The notes under the pieces: generated by a model
Databases searched by the model: none
Told to the model about the DNA's origin: nothing
Seen by the model: the letters and a program-made list of their open reading frames with translations, nothing else
Part shown: positions 9,381-18,751 of the stretch, piece by piece
Layout of the letters: each line of letters opens with the position of its first letter
Numbering within the stretch: position 1 is the stretch's first letter
From: Haloarcula rara
Lineage (GTDB): Archaea; Halobacteriota; Halobacteria; Halobacteriales; Haloarculaceae
Direction: 5' to 3'
Length of the DNA stretch: 64,000 nt
Assembly: GCF_029338235.1 (NCBI RefSeq)
Contig: NZ_CP119785.1
Location: 2,914,001-2,978,000, forward strand
Program-made: the position numbers and the translations under genes

Positions 9381-9390
9381 CGTATATAAT
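9381..9390 (+). promoter_or_regulatory. TATA box for the CHAT-domain gene
   Basis: The A/T-rich CGTATATAAT lies about 29 bp before the ATG at 9415, the spacing expected for a leaderless haloarchaeal transcript. The surrounding 50 bp contain short repeats of GTAC (CAGTACGTATATAATG, ACAGTACATAGTACATG) that could bind a regulator. Confidence 0.5.
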
Positions 9391-9414
9391 GAATAAGCCT
9401 ACAGTACATAGTAC

Positions 9415-11490
9415 ATGGTCTCTTGGGGGGTGGCAGGTACGGCCGCGGAGCAGGGGACTGCGGCCAAGACTGCACGACAGGACCGCTCAGGAGTATCGAC
9501 AGTCCTCGCGCAACTGAACGAGCGACGGGAGTGTCCACCTGAGACGATTCCGCGTGCGACGACCGACTGCGTACGCGGGCGGACCGCCCGCCTCCGCGTC
9601 CCCGGCACGGAACCCACGGTTGCTGCGCTTGACTGTGACGCCCAGTATACACTGACTAGCCCCTCTGAACTGCCGGAGGGTGCGTATCTTCTCTCGGTCA
9701 CTGTCCAGACCGCAGACGGTACTCGCGACGGGAGCCCCCTGACGACACAGCAGGGGCGTATCCACGTCCGCTTCGACGGCCCCGCATCACTGCGGCCCAC
9801 GGCGGGCGACACGATCGTGTCACTGTGGGACTCACAGCAGGTGTCTGTCGGCGTCGGCGAGTCGACGTCTATCGGCCCGGCCCACATCGAGGTGCCGGAA
9901 ACGCCCCAGGGGCTGGCGACGGGTATCTCACACATGAGTGCGGCCCACCACACGCTGAGCCCGTCACGCTCCCATCCCGGCCAGCGTGGCCACCCGCCGC
10001 TGTTGACGACAGGGGAAGACACGGCTATCCCGACCGAGCTGGCGAACACGAAGCCCGAGACGGGTATCGAACTGCGGGCGCCGGCCTGTGTCGAGTCGCT
10101 GTTCGTGCTGGCGCCGCTTGCGTACTACCTGGGGGCCGACGTGACAGTCGGCGACCGGAAACGGGTCGTTCTCACCGCTGCGGACGCCGACGTCTACCAC
10201 GAGTTCGGTCCGTTCCCGGACTTCCAGGACGAGGTGGCGTCGATGGTCCAGCGGCTGTTCTATCTGGACTGTCTTGTCCGACGGATGAATCCCGAATCCG
10301 ACCCCGAACTGCTGGAGCGGTGTTCGCTGGACCCGGAGACAGTGCGGTCGTTGTCACCGGCGGGGCGCCTGGAGCGGTATCTGTCGACGCCGACCGACGC
10401 CGTCGACGCCGCGGTGCCGGAGTGGCACCTCTCGACGCACACGCAACCGTCGCTCGAACGCGCTCGCTGTCTCCCTTTCTTGCTCGATAAGCTCTCGCTC
10501 ATCTACCTCTCGAACGGCTCGGAACTGGAACGGTGTGACCTCCTGGAGAAGACACTCTCGGACTCGTACACCCGGGGAGAGGCCGAAAAAACGGCGATGG
10601 TGGAACCGACCGGCGGCGTCGGACGCGTCCACGGCTGGCTGGCGCCCGGGACGCCCATAGACGCGTTCAAGACGACCCCCTCGGCCTACGAGAACCGCTA
10701 CCGCTATCGGAAGAAAGAGACCGACCGGCTCCAGCTGTCCGTAGTGTTGAACGACATGGAGATGTCGGACGAACGCCACGCCGTCTCGGAGATATACCGG
10801 GCGGCCGACCTCCCGATGGACGTCACCGTCTCCAACCGGCTGACGACGGGCGAGCTCGCTGACGTGTTCGAGTCGGAGAACGATTTCGTCCACTTCATCG
10901 GCCACTGTGAGGATGACGGCCTGTGCTGCCCGGACGGGACCCTCTCGATGTCGTCTCTGTCGGAGTCACGCACGCGAACGTTCTTTCTGAACGCCTGTGG
11001 CTCCTACCAGCAGGGACTGGCCCTCATAGAGCAGGGTTCCGTGGCCGGGGCCGTCACGTTCGCAGACGTCCTCGACAGTCACGCAGCGATGGTCGGGACC
11101 GCCTTCGCCAGGCTGCTCTCGAACGGCTTCAGCATCCAGCGAGCGCTGCAACTGGCCCGGCGTCGCATCATGATGAGCAAAGACTACGCCGTCGTCGGCG
11201 ACGGTACGTACGCGCTGCTGCCGGGGCCGACAGACCCCGTCGTGGTGATGGTGCGTGAGGCCGATAGCGGCTACGACCTCACCTGTGAGGTGATGACGCC
11301 ACAGGGGGCTGGCGAGAGCTACGACCTCCCAGTCGACGGCGAACGGGCCCTCAACGGGACCGCGACCGAGCACACCGTCTCGGCGGCGACGCTCGTCGAG
11401 ACGCTCGAATCGAACTCCCTGCCAGTCATCTTCGAGGGCGACTTCCACTGGTCTGAGGACCTCGCTGCGAGATTGGATCCGGATTTCTAA
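9415..11490 (+). CDS. CHAT-domain (caspase-like) protein
   Basis: A 691-residue protein. The C-terminal third matches the CHAT (caspase HetF associated with TPRs) fold: DFVHFIGHCEDDG gives the catalytic His497 and TFFLNACGSYQQG gives Cys528, followed by the FADVLDSHAAMVGTAFARLLSNG segment normal for the domain. The first 400 residues are of unknown type, contain no TPR repeats that I can see, and include a long low-complexity Thr/Ser-rich part. No obvious substrate or gasdermin-like partner is adjacent; the next gene is the regulator tbsP. The role is probably a conditional protease, but that is inferred from the catalytic dyad only. Confidence 0.82.
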   Translation: MVSWGVAGTAAEQGTAAKTARQDRSGVSTVLAQLNERRECPPETIPRATTDCVRGRTARLRVPGTEPTVAALDCDAQYTLTSPSELPEGAYLLSVTVQTADGTRDGSPLTTQQGRIHVRFDGPASLRPTAGDTIVSLWDSQQVSVGVGESTSIGPAHIEVPETPQGLATGISHMSAAHHTLSPSRSHPGQRGHPPLLTTGEDTAIPTELANTKPETGIELRAPACVESLFVLAPLAYYLGADVTVGDRKRVVLTAADADVYHEFGPFPDFQDEVASMVQRLFYLDCLVRRMNPESDPELLERCSLDPETVRSLSPAGRLERYLSTPTDAVDAAVPEWHLSTHTQPSLERARCLPFLLDKLSLIYLSNGSELERCDLLEKTLSDSYTRGEAEKTAMVEPTGGVGRVHGWLAPGTPIDAFKTTPSAYENRYRYRKKETDRLQLSVVLNDMEMSDERHAVSEIYRAADLPMDVTVSNRLTTGELADVFESENDFVHFIGHCEDDGLCCPDGTLSMSSLSESRTRTFFLNACGSYQQGLALIEQGSVAGAVTFADVLDSHAAMVGTAFARLLSNGFSIQRALQLARRRIMMSKDYAVVGDGTYALLPGPTDPVVVMVREADSGYDLTCEVMTPQGAGESYDLPVDGERALNGTATEHTVSAATLVETLESNSLPVIFEGDFHWSEDLAARLDPDF

Positions 11491-11698
11491 CGATTTAGAT
11501 ACTAGTTACAGACCGACCAAAGGGCAGTCATTCGTCGTGAATCAGCACTGTTATTGTCAAGAGGACGTACATAATATTGGTAACTGATAGATATATTTGT
11601 ACTGATTTGATAGTCGATATGAGAGTCGAAGCGACGAAATCAATGATAATCGGCCGATGAAATTAAATGTTTATCCCGTCAATAGACAGTATAGGTCA

Positions 11699-12517
11699 AT
11701 GAGTACAACCCTACTGCAAGACGATATCGGCTCGATGCTGTCCTCGGTGTTCGAGGAGACTGACTCACCGATTTACGTGGTGAACCCGTCACAGGAGACT
11801 ATCTCGGCGCTGATGACGACGCTCGACCGTCAGGAAGTCGGTGCTGAAGTGCGCGTCCTCGCCGACGAGCGGACACTGAAAGACGTGATGGACGACTTCC
11901 TCGTCGCGAGTACGGCGGCCGACCTCGTCGAGGACGGCACACTCTCGATGCGACTGCTCGAGACGGTCCCCAATCACTCCGTCGCCGTCACGGCCGACGG
12001 TGTCTACGCGCTCGTCACTATCGGCGACGTCGTCGGCGGGCTCGGGACCGACGACGACACCTTCGTCGACGACGCGGAGGCGTACTACGAGAACACCTGG
12101 GAGAACGCCGAGGCGTACTCGCTGCGCACCCCCGCCATCTCGCGTGTCCGGACGACACTGGAGTCCGAAATCGGGCCGGAGACCGCCGACGACTTCGACA
12201 GCGTGCTCGGCTCGCTGGCGACCGCCAGGGGCGACGGTGACGGTCTCGACGAAGTGACCATCAGCCTGCTGGTGGCGGCCCGGAACAACGAGCTGCTCTA
12301 CGACATCAGCAAGTGGGGCGAGGACGTCGGGCTCGCGAGCAAGGCGACCTTCTCGCGCACCAAGACGAAGCTAGAGGACATGGGCCTCATCGACACGGAG
12401 AAGGTCCCCATCGACGTGGGCCGACCGCGCCTCCGTCTGATGCTGGGCGACGAGCGGCTCGAAGATGCCGACGGCGACGAGCTGGCGACGGTCGCCCAGA
12501 GCCTGCTGGCGGCCTAG
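11699..12517 (+). CDS. tbsP: transcriptional regulator TbsP (DUF5821 family)
   Basis: A 272-residue protein matching the haloarchaeal TbsP/DUF5821 pattern: an N-terminal segment MSTTLLQDDIGSMLSSVFEE, a PIYVVNPSQETI Rossmann-like domain, and a C-terminal winged helix with DEVTISLLVAARNNELLYDI and a recognition-helix region SKATFSRTKTKLEDMGLI. TbsP has been linked with TrmB in controlling gapII (gluconeogenesis) in Haloferax. The ATG at 11699 is preferred over a start at 11657 because the conserved sequence begins there. The 165-bp A/T-rich gap upstream should hold its promoter. Confidence 0.88.
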   Translation: MSTTLLQDDIGSMLSSVFEETDSPIYVVNPSQETISALMTTLDRQEVGAEVRVLADERTLKDVMDDFLVASTAADLVEDGTLSMRLLETVPNHSVAVTADGVYALVTIGDVVGGLGTDDDTFVDDAEAYYENTWENAEAYSLRTPAISRVRTTLESEIGPETADDFDSVLGSLATARGDGDGLDEVTISLLVAARNNELLYDISKWGEDVGLASKATFSRTKTKLEDMGLIDTEKVPIDVGRPRLRLMLGDERLEDADGDELATVAQSLLAA

Positions 12518-12548
12518 GTTTTTCTCCCCTTGTCGTCTCAGTGGGGCT

Positions 12549-14252
12549 ATGACAACTGTCGAAGTCGTCGGGAACGGCCCGGCGGTCGAGTCTCTCGTGG
12601 CGGCCCTTTCCGACAGCCACGCCAGCGTGCGTCGAGCCGACGACCCGCTCGTCAGACCGGCCGACCTCGCGGTCGTCGTCGACCAGGTGACATCGGACAA
12701 GTTCGGGACCGCAAGCGACCGCGCCGGGGAACTGGGGACGACGTGGGTCGCAGTCGAACTCGGCGGTGTCGGCGGGGTCCCGGTCGTGGACGCCGCCGTC
12801 GCCGGCTTCGGGCCCGAGACGGGCTGTTATCACTGTCTCACAGAACGTGTCCGGGCGAACGTGGACCAGGGACAGGCCCCGACCGAGGCCCCGGACAGCG
12901 GAACGCAGCGCTTCGCGGGTGCCGTCGCCGGTCGGCGCATCGAGCGGGCCCTTTCGGGGACGGGACCCCTCCCCGGCACCGTCGTGGAACTGCCCTTCAC
13001 GGAGCGGCAGTTCCTGCCTGTTCCGGGCTGTGACTGTGGCGGCGCGCGGACCTGGACCCTTCAGGGAACCGACCCTGATTACGACCGGGACGCCCTCGCC
13101 CGGGCCGAGGGCGGACTGGACGACCGCGTCGGCATCGTCAGCGAGGTGGGCGAAGCCGAGTCGTTTCCGGCGCCGTACTACCTCGCGACGGTCGCGAACA
13201 CGGAGCGATTCAGCGACGTGAGCGCGTCACAGCAGGCCGCCGGCGTCGCGAGCGACTGGGACACGGCCTTCATGAAGGCGCTGGGCGAGAGCTACGAGCG
13301 ATACGCCGCGGGCGTCTACCACGCGGACGACCTGCCGATGGGGACGGCGACCGACGTCGCGGACGCGCTTGCGCCTGCCAGCTTCGTCCGGCCCGACGAT
13401 GGCGGCGTCGACGAGGTGTTACAGTGGCTCCCCGCACACCACCTGGAAAGCGGGAACGAGGTCGACGTGCCCGCCGAGACGGTACTCTATCCGCCGCCCT
13501 CGCAGGCGGTCAGACCGCCAGTGACGACCGGGCTTGGACTCGGGAGCACGGAGACCGAGGCCCTGCTATCGGGGCTGTACGAGGTCGTCGAGCGCGACGC
13601 CGCCATGCTCGCGTGGTACTCGACGTACGACCCGCTGGAGATCGTCGTCGAGACCGAGGCCTACGACGTGCTTCGGCGCCGCGCTCGGTCCGAGGGACTG
13701 GACGCGACGGCAGTGTTGCTCACGCAGGACGTCGACGTGCCGGTCGTCGCCGTGGCGCTGCGGGGCGAGGACTGGCCCGAGTTCGCGCTGGGGTCGGCAG
13801 CCGGGCTGGACCCGGCCGACGCAGCCGTCGGGGCGCTCGAAGAGGCCCTGCAGAACTGGCTCGAGCTCCGTGGGATGGGCCGGGACGGCGCAGGCGAGGC
13901 GGCCGGCGCCATCGGTCACTACGCTGGCCGGCCCGACGACGCCGCGTCACTCCTCGAGGCCGAGACCGCGGTGCCTCTGGCGAGTATCGGCCCCGACACC
14001 GTCCCGGACGACGGGACGGCGGAGCTCTCGATGCTCGTCGAGCGCGTCACCGAGGCAGGGCTGGACCCCTACGCCACCCGGCTCACGACGCGGGACCTCG
14101 AACAGTTGGGCTTCGAAGCCGTGCGGGTCCTCGCACCGACGGCCCAGCCGCTCTTCTTCGAGGAGCCGTATTTCGGCGAGCGAGCCGAGCGAGTGCCCGA
14201 CGAGCTCGGGTTCGAACCCCGGCTCGACCGGGCGCATCACCCGTTTCCGTAG
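12549..14252 (+). CDS. YcaO-domain protein with ocin-ThiF-like N-terminal region
   Basis: A 567-residue protein. Residues 1-165 form a small alpha/beta region with two cysteine pairs, Cys93-x2-Cys96 (GCYHCL) and Cys161-x-Cys163 (GCDCGG), like the zinc site of cyclodehydratase partner proteins. From about 230 on it is YcaO: ALGESYERYAAG and EALLSGLYEVVERDA carry the Glu residues that hold Mg-ATP. The C-terminus ends HHPFP, close to the PxPxP tail of azoline-forming YcaO proteins. It starts 31 bp after tbsP, so the two may be co-transcribed. YcaO enzymes phosphorylate amide backbones to form azolines, amidines or thioamides; the substrate here is unknown and no precursor peptide gene is recognisable nearby. 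Confidence 0.82.
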   Translation: MTTVEVVGNGPAVESLVAALSDSHASVRRADDPLVRPADLAVVVDQVTSDKFGTASDRAGELGTTWVAVELGGVGGVPVVDAAVAGFGPETGCYHCLTERVRANVDQGQAPTEAPDSGTQRFAGAVAGRRIERALSGTGPLPGTVVELPFTERQFLPVPGCDCGGARTWTLQGTDPDYDRDALARAEGGLDDRVGIVSEVGEAESFPAPYYLATVANTERFSDVSASQQAAGVASDWDTAFMKALGESYERYAAGVYHADDLPMGTATDVADALAPASFVRPDDGGVDEVLQWLPAHHLESGNEVDVPAETVLYPPPSQAVRPPVTTGLGLGSTETEALLSGLYEVVERDAAMLAWYSTYDPLEIVVETEAYDVLRRRARSEGLDATAVLLTQDVDVPVVAVALRGEDWPEFALGSAAGLDPADAAVGALEEALQNWLELRGMGRDGAGEAAGAIGHYAGRPDDAASLLEAETAVPLASIGPDTVPDDGTAELSMLVERVTEAGLDPYATRLTTRDLEQLGFEAVRVLAPTAQPLFFEEPYFGERAERVPDELGFEPRLDRAHHPFP

Positions 14253-14254
14253 CT

Positions 14255-14271
14255 GTCTCGACGGTCGAGAC
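14255..14271. terminator. palindrome between convergent genes
   Basis: GTCTCGAC-G-GTCGAGAC lies directly between the YcaO stop and the DUF63 stop. It can fold as GTCTC/GAGAC with a 7-nt loop on either strand, so it may end both transcripts. Confidence 0.4.
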
Positions 14272-14274
14272 CGT

Positions 14275-15423
14275 CTAGATGGCGAAGGTGGCCCGGAGCA
14301 TATCCCGGGTCCCGGGACCCAGTCCGACAGCGGTGACTGCCACGAGCAAGAGCAGCGCGTAGCGGGGGCTCTCCTCGAGGAACTCGTCGTTGAACAACCA
14401 GACCACGAGCGAAGCGACGGCCAGCTTCACGAAGAGGAAGGGCCAGGAGGTGCCGATGGCGGCGGTGAGCCCGGCCGGCTGGAGCGCCTCGGTCGTCGAG
14501 ATGATGAAGGCGTTGGCGGGGTGTTTGGGGTAGTACGTGAGCGGCACGCTCAGAGCGTCCAGCCAGTCAGCCAGGATGACGTTGGCGACGCCGTCGATGG
14601 CGTGGCCCCAGATGACCAGTAGGCCGATGTAGCCCGTGCCGCTGTTGACTTCGGGCGCGTAGTTCTCGAACAGCCAGTAGAGACCATAGGAGAGCGCCGA
14701 CGCGATGACCACCGTCGAGACGAGCACGGAGAGGTACAGCGTGGAGTACTCTGTCGTCAGCGCGCCCATCGTCAGGTAGGCGAGCGTGAGCGCGACTAGC
14801 GCGACGCCGACGCCGGCGGTCGCACGGTAGTAGCTGTCGACGACGCCGCGGCGGTCGAGCTCCAGGCAGGCGAGCAGGGAGACCAGCGTCATGAGGAAGA
14901 CGGTCCCGTAGATGACGGGGCTGATGATGACGGAGCTCAGGGGGTACTGCACGAGCGGTTCGACACCGGCCTCGACCGCCCGGTCGGTGCCGTCTTCGAC
15001 GACCCGGAGCGCGCCACCAAGCAGCATGAACGGGACAAAGGCGAAGTAGAGATTCGGGTCCCCGGCTATCTCCAGGCGCTCGAGCAGGAGATAGACGCCG
15101 ACGAGCATGTACACCAGAATGAGCATATACCCGATCTCTGAGACGATGGTGTAGCCGGGCTCGGCGACGATAGCGCCGCTCTCGACCGCGGCCGAACAGC
15201 CCTGATACAGCGGTTCCGGGCCGCTGTCGGTCATCACCGCACAGCTCGCGGCCTTCGCGTCGGCGTACACCGGACCCCAGAAGTAGTGCCAGAGGAAGCG
15301 GTCCCAGACGCGTGTCGGCATCGCGACCGCCGCGCCGGCGGTGGCGACGACGATACCGACGAAGGAGGCGACCCAGAGCCGGGCCGGCCCGTACTCCTCG
15401 CTGAGTCGCTCGTAGGTGTTCAT
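14275..15423 (-). CDS. DUF63 family polytopic membrane protein
   Basis: A 382-residue integral membrane protein with about nine hydrophobic segments. The N-terminal [20 protein letters not shown] and central INGxGHxxDG-like [20 protein letters not shown] patterns fit the archaeal DUF63 family, whose function is unknown. Charged Asp/His residues occur inside predicted helices. It converges on the YcaO gene. Confidence 0.82.
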   Translation of the reverse strand: MNTYERLSEEYGPARLWVASFVGIVVATAGAAVAMPTRVWDRFLWHYFWGPVYADAKAASCAVMTDSGPEPLYQGCSAAVESGAIVAEPGYTIVSEIGYMLILVYMLVGVYLLLERLEIAGDPNLYFAFVPFMLLGGALRVVEDGTDRAVEAGVEPLVQYPLSSVIISPVIYGTVFLMTLVSLLACLELDRRGVVDSYYRATAGVGVALVALTLAYLTMGALTTEYSTLYLSVLVSTVVIASALSYGLYWLFENYAPEVNSGTGYIGLLVIWGHAIDGVANVILADWLDALSVPLTYYPKHPANAFIISTTEALQPAGLTAAIGTSWPFLFVKLAVASLVVWLFNDEFLEESPRYALLLLVAVTAVGLGPGTRDMLRATFAI

Positions 15424-15494
15424 GGCCGTGTGACCGGCGGGCGTCGATTTCAGGCTTCCGGTCGCGTGTGCGCCGGACGTCGAACCGTCACAAC

Positions 15495-16331
15495 CTACTC
15501 TAGCGCTTCGTTCGCGGCCGCGACGAGTTCGTCGTGGGCCTGACCGTTCGAGGCGACGAGGCCGACGCTGTCGTGGGTCCAGCGCTCCCCGTCCAGGTCC
15601 GTGACTCTCCCACCGGCCTGGCGAACCAGGTGGACGCCGGCGATGGTGTCCCAGGGGTTTGTCGACGTCGGGCAGACCGCCCCCTCTATGGCGCCGTCGG
15701 CGATAAACGCGAGCGTTGCCTGGAAGCTACCGATGCGTCGCATATCGCCAAAGCGGGAGACGACGGCGGTACAGAGCCGTCCGAACTCGGCGCGGTCGTC
15801 GAGCTCCCACCAGCCGACGGGGGTCACGACGAACGTCTCGGGGTCGGTGCGGTCGCTCACCGACAGCGTCGTCCCGTCACGCGTCGCGCTCTCCGGACCG
15901 CCGGCGTAGAGGTCCCCCATCGACGGCATGTACGTCGCCGCACCCACCGTCTCGCCGTCGGCCATCGCAGCGACACTGGTCGTCCAGGTGCGCAGGCCGC
16001 GAACGTAGTTCGTGGTCCCGTCGATGGGGTCGACGACCCATGCCGTCCCCGTCTCCGGCACGGACTCGACGGGGGTCGGCTCGGTCTCGACCGTCTCGGG
16101 CCCTGACCGCGAGACCAGTTCCTCCTCACAGAGGAAGCGGTCGTCCGGGAACTCTTCCCGAACGGTGGCGACCACCTGCGACTGGGCGTCCCGGTCGATT
16201 TCGGTCACAACGTCGTTTTTGCTCGATTTCGTCTCGACGGTGACCGCCTCACGGAACTGGTTCCGTGCCACGACACCCCCGGCCCTTGCGGCCCGCTCGG
16301 CGAGCGCAGTGCGGTGTAGCGCATCCGGCAT
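15495..16331 (-). CDS. inositol monophosphatase family protein
   Basis: A 278-residue phosphatase of the IMPase/FBPase/CysQ group. Metal-binding signatures are visible: FLCEEELV (the first metal-binding Glu), [16 protein letters not shown] (the DPxDGT motif), and [28 protein letters not shown] (the second WD motif). The ATG at 16331 starts [19 protein letters not shown], as expected for family N-termini. The substrate (inositol-phosphate, fructose-bisphosphate or PAP) cannot be decided from motifs alone. Confidence 0.88.
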   Translation of the reverse strand: MPDALHRTALAERAARAGGVVARNQFREAVTVETKSSKNDVVTEIDRDAQSQVVATVREEFPDDRFLCEEELVSRSGPETVETEPTPVESVPETGTAWVVDPIDGTTNYVRGLRTWTTSVAAMADGETVGAATYMPSMGDLYAGGPESATRDGTTLSVSDRTDPETFVVTPVGWWELDDRAEFGRLCTAVVSRFGDMRRIGSFQATLAFIADGAIEGAVCPTSTNPWDTIAGVHLVRQAGGRVTDLDGERWTHDSVGLVASNGQAHDELVAAANEALE

Positions 16332-16469
16332 AGATGCCCCTGGCAGCGGGCCGGCTTTAGCGGCTCGGTCTGAGGCAAGTCGGGAGATGGGACCACTGCC
16401 GGCGCTACGTTCGTGAAAGAGGAGTCTTCTCGGGAGATAACCCACACCAGTCCGGTAGAGCCGGTAGGA

Positions 16470-16661
16470 TTACTCTGCGTCCTCGACGGCGTCGAGAATG
16501 GCGTTAGCGATATCGCGCGCCTCGGACGGCGTATACATGACCTGGTTACCCAGCGATTGCTCGATGCGGACGTACTCGTCGTCGGCTTCGATGGCGAAAA
16601 ACGCCGTATTCTCCAGCGGGGGGACCCCGAGACCGGAAGTATCGGACTGTTCTGTGGCCAT
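16470..16661 (-). CDS. small conserved-looking haloarchaeal protein
   Basis: A 63-residue acidic protein beginning MATEQSDTSGLGVPPLENTA and ending in an amphipathic helix (SEARDIANAILDAVEDAE). Codon bias is typical of a coding gene. The ATG at 16661 is preferred to the in-frame ATG at 16676 because the sequence before it looks like promoter. It is probably a stand-alone regulator or partner protein; no motif identifies it. Confidence 0.6.
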   Translation of the reverse strand: MATEQSDTSGLGVPPLENTAFFAIEADDEYVRIEQSLGNQVMYTPSEARDIANAILDAVEDAE

Positions 16662-16779
16662 GATAGAGTGTTGCACACGGGCACGTATAAAGTTAGTTAT
16701 TATTCATGGAGATTACCAGCCAGTACTGGATAGCTGCCGCCGTGACCAGTGGCTGCTCGGGTCCGCTCTCGGTCAGAAT

Positions 16780-17103
16780 GTTGCGAGGGAAGACCGCTCC
16801 ACGCGGGCTTCCGCATCGGCGGGAGTTGCACCCACAGCGATGCGAGGGAAGGGATTTGAACCCTTGGACCACCGGAAGACTCGCTTGCTCACGGTTGCAC
16901 CGTTCGCCGCTTCGTCTTCCGAGCAGTCGCTCGCGGTTTCACCGCTCGCGACGACTCTACAGGAGCGGATCTTGAGTCCGCCGCCTCTATTCGGTGAGTC
17001 TCATCAGAAGTTGTTGCGAGGGAAGACCGCTCCACGCGGGCTTCCGCATCGGCGGGAGTTGCACCCACAGCGATGCGAGGGAAGGGATTTGAACCCTTGG
17101 ACC
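16780..17103 (-). repeat. tandem tail array of tRNA-Leu (91-bp direct repeat)
   Basis: Positions 16780-16870 and 17013-17103 are identical over 91 bp (offset 233). Each copy holds a 57-bp spacer ending in the tRNA 3' sequence (CTTCCCTCGCA on the minus strand) joined to the last 30 nt of tRNA-Leu (T-arm and acceptor 3' half). The spacer also contains a T-arm-like GGGTGCAACTCCC. The second copy merges into the functional tRNA-Leu; the first belongs to an interrupted tRNA copy. Confidence 0.85.
16841..16985 (-). pseudogene. interrupted partial tRNA-Leu copy
   Basis: On the minus strand this reads: anticodon arm and part of the variable arm of tRNA-Leu (16955-16985), then an 84-bp foreign block (16871-16954), then the intact T-arm and acceptor 3' half (16841-16870). 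The 5' acceptor half and D-arm are missing. The block holds nested palindromes: GGAAGAC/GTCTTCC around ACGGT-GCA-ACCGT, and GCGGT-GAA-ACCGC. It lies where the variable arm joins the T stem, so no tRNA could be made without its removal. Confidence 0.75.
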
Positions 17104-17157
17104 TCTACAGGAGCGGATCTTGAGTCCGCCGCCGTTTCCAGGCTTGGCTACCCTCGC
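17074..17157 (-). tRNA. tRNA-Leu(CAA)
   Basis: 84 nt, CCA not encoded. Acceptor stem GCGAGGG/CCCTCGC with discriminator A. The anticodon stem-loop is GCGGA-CTCAAGA-TCCGC (anticodon CAA, reading UUG). The long class II variable arm (CTCCTGTAGAGG) is followed by the T-arm AAGGG-TTCAAAT-CCCTT. It is the functional member of the tandem array to its left. Confidence 0.95.
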
Positions 17158-17281
17158 ACGCGCTGTATGCAGTTCCCACAAGTGACGCGGGGGTATAAAT
17201 GTCGTACGGAAACAGCGACGAGTCGCTCGCGGTCCTGCGTGGGACCGCTAGATTGACCCCTCGGGCGGCCGACACTCCGGC

Positions 17282-17761
17282 ATGGACGAACACACGCGCG
17301 ACGACAGCGTCGGCCCGCCGGCCGGGAACCCGACGGGGTGGCGAGCCGACGGGCAGTGGGAACACGCCACGCTGCGCCGGGCGGTCGTCCACGGCGTGGC
17401 GCTGTTCAACGACGGCGAGTTCCACGACTCACACGACTGTTTCGAGGACGAGTGGTACAACTACGGCCGGGGCAGCACCGAGAGCAAGTTCCTCCACGGG
17501 ATGGTCCAGGTCGCCGCCGGCGCGTACAAACACTTCGACTTCGAGGATGACGACGGGATGCGCTCGCTGTTTCGGACGGCGCTGCAATACTTCCGGGGCG
17601 TACCAAACGACTATTACGGAGTAGATGTGCTCGGCGTGCGAACCACCATGTCGAATGCCCTGACGGACCCTTCAGTGCTGCATGGCTGGCAGATTCGCCT
17701 CGACGAGGGCTATCCGGTCGCGGACGAATCTAACTACGCGTACGCCGAGCAATTAGAGTGA
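17282..17761 (+). CDS. DUF309 family protein
   Basis: A 159-residue protein with the DUF309 signature [21 protein letters not shown], followed by [19 protein letters not shown]309 is an all-helical family with conserved His/Glu residues suggesting metal or ligand binding; its role is unknown. The ATG at 17282 comes 125 bp after the divergently oriented tRNA-Leu. No operon partner. Confidence 0.85.
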   Translation: MDEHTRDDSVGPPAGNPTGWRADGQWEHATLRRAVVHGVALFNDGEFHDSHDCFEDEWYNYGRGSTESKFLHGMVQVAAGAYKHFDFEDDDGMRSLFRTALQYFRGVPNDYYGVDVLGVRTTMSNALTDPSVLHGWQIRLDEGYPVADESNYAYAEQLE

Positions 17762-17834
17762 GAGGCACTCGACGTCTCTCACTGGTAGCGTCGATCCCGC
17801 CCGGCCCTCACCACAGCAACCCGCACGAACGGTC

Positions 17835-18644
17835 TCAGGCGTCCGGCCCGTCGTACTGAGTGAGGACCGTCGAGTCGTCGCCGTCGGAGGAGTCCCAGAC
17901 GACGCTGACCTCGCAGTCACTCGTCACGCTGAGGGAGACACTCGTTCCAGCACTGACGTCCTCGACGCCGGTCGCGTCGCTCCAACTCGTGTCGGGAACC
18001 GTCACGTCGGTCTCGACGCCGTCGAGTTCCACGATACCCGAGCCGCGGAGAAACAACAGCGCTGCGTCGGCGGTGTCGCCCGCCGTATGCGTGACTGTCA
18101 GGACGCCGTCGTCCGAGCCGCCGGTCGCAGACGTGTCGTACTCGAACTCGAAGGCTATCTGTGGGGGAGGGGAGCTACCCCCGGAGTCTGAGCTGGTCAC
18201 GCCCTGGCTCCAGATGACCCAGCGGCTCTCGTACGCGCGCAGTTCGTAGGTTTCAGTCCGTTTGCTCCGGTCGGTCGCCGTCTCGTAGACGAGGTCGGCT
18301 TCGACGGTCGCTGACTCGCCGCCACGGTCGCTGACCGTCGTCGCACTGATAGTCACTTGCCCCTGGAAGGATACCCCGTCCTCGGTCGGCCGTGCGTCCG
18401 AATCCGGGTGAAAAACCGCCTGCATCCCGTCGATATCGGCCTCGTTGTACGCCTCCCAGAGCGTCTCGACCGGTGTTGTCAGGTCGCTGTCGGGATTTTC
18501 GTCTACTGCTTCCGTCTCAGTTCCAGACTCGGTCCCCGTGGACGCAGAGTCAGCGGGCGCTCCGTCCGATTCGTCGGTGAGACAGCCGGCGAGTGCCACG
18601 GACTCACACACACCCGAGAGCTGGAGGAAACGGCGTCGTTGCAT
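17835..18644 (-). CDS. secreted lipoprotein of unknown function
   Basis: A 269-residue protein starting MQRRRFLQLSGVCESVALAGC, i.e. a Tat-like Arg run and a lipobox (LAGC). A Ser/Thr/Glu-rich linker leads to a domain at about 65-150 resembling an NTF2/SnoaL-like module (TPVETLWEAYNEADIDGMQAVFHPDS), then a beta-rich C-terminal domain (VTHTAGDTADAALLFLRGSG) similar to type IV pilin-associated domains. It is expected to be anchored outside the membrane. Stand-alone. Confidence 0.75.
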   Translation of the reverse strand: MQRRRFLQLSGVCESVALAGCLTDESDGAPADSASTGTESGTETEAVDENPDSDLTTPVETLWEAYNEADIDGMQAVFHPDSDARPTEDGVSFQGQVTISATTVSDRGGESATVEADLVYETATDRSKRTETYELRAYESRWVIWSQGVTSSDSGGSSPPPQIAFEFEYDTSATGGSDDGVLTVTHTAGDTADAALLFLRGSGIVELDGVETDVTVPDTSWSDATGVEDVSAGTSVSLSVTSDCEVSVVWDSSDGDDSTVLTQYDGPDA

Positions 18645-18751
18645 CGTGTAGCTGATGAATAATGTCGCCTTACTAAAGGCGTACCTATCACCGCCCGGGA
18701 CCACAGCGGAATCCACACGACTCTAATAGCCGGGTGGTCACGTACAGATAG

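Noticed and set aside
9415..11490. A CHAT-gasdermin-type defence island
   Set aside because: No gasdermin-like, TPR or nucleotide-signalling partner lies beside the CHAT gene, and the flanks are housekeeping genes.
16841..16985. The interrupted tRNA-Leu copy as an intron-containing functional tRNA
   Set aside because: The 5' acceptor half and D-arm are absent, so removal of the block alone would not give a tRNA.
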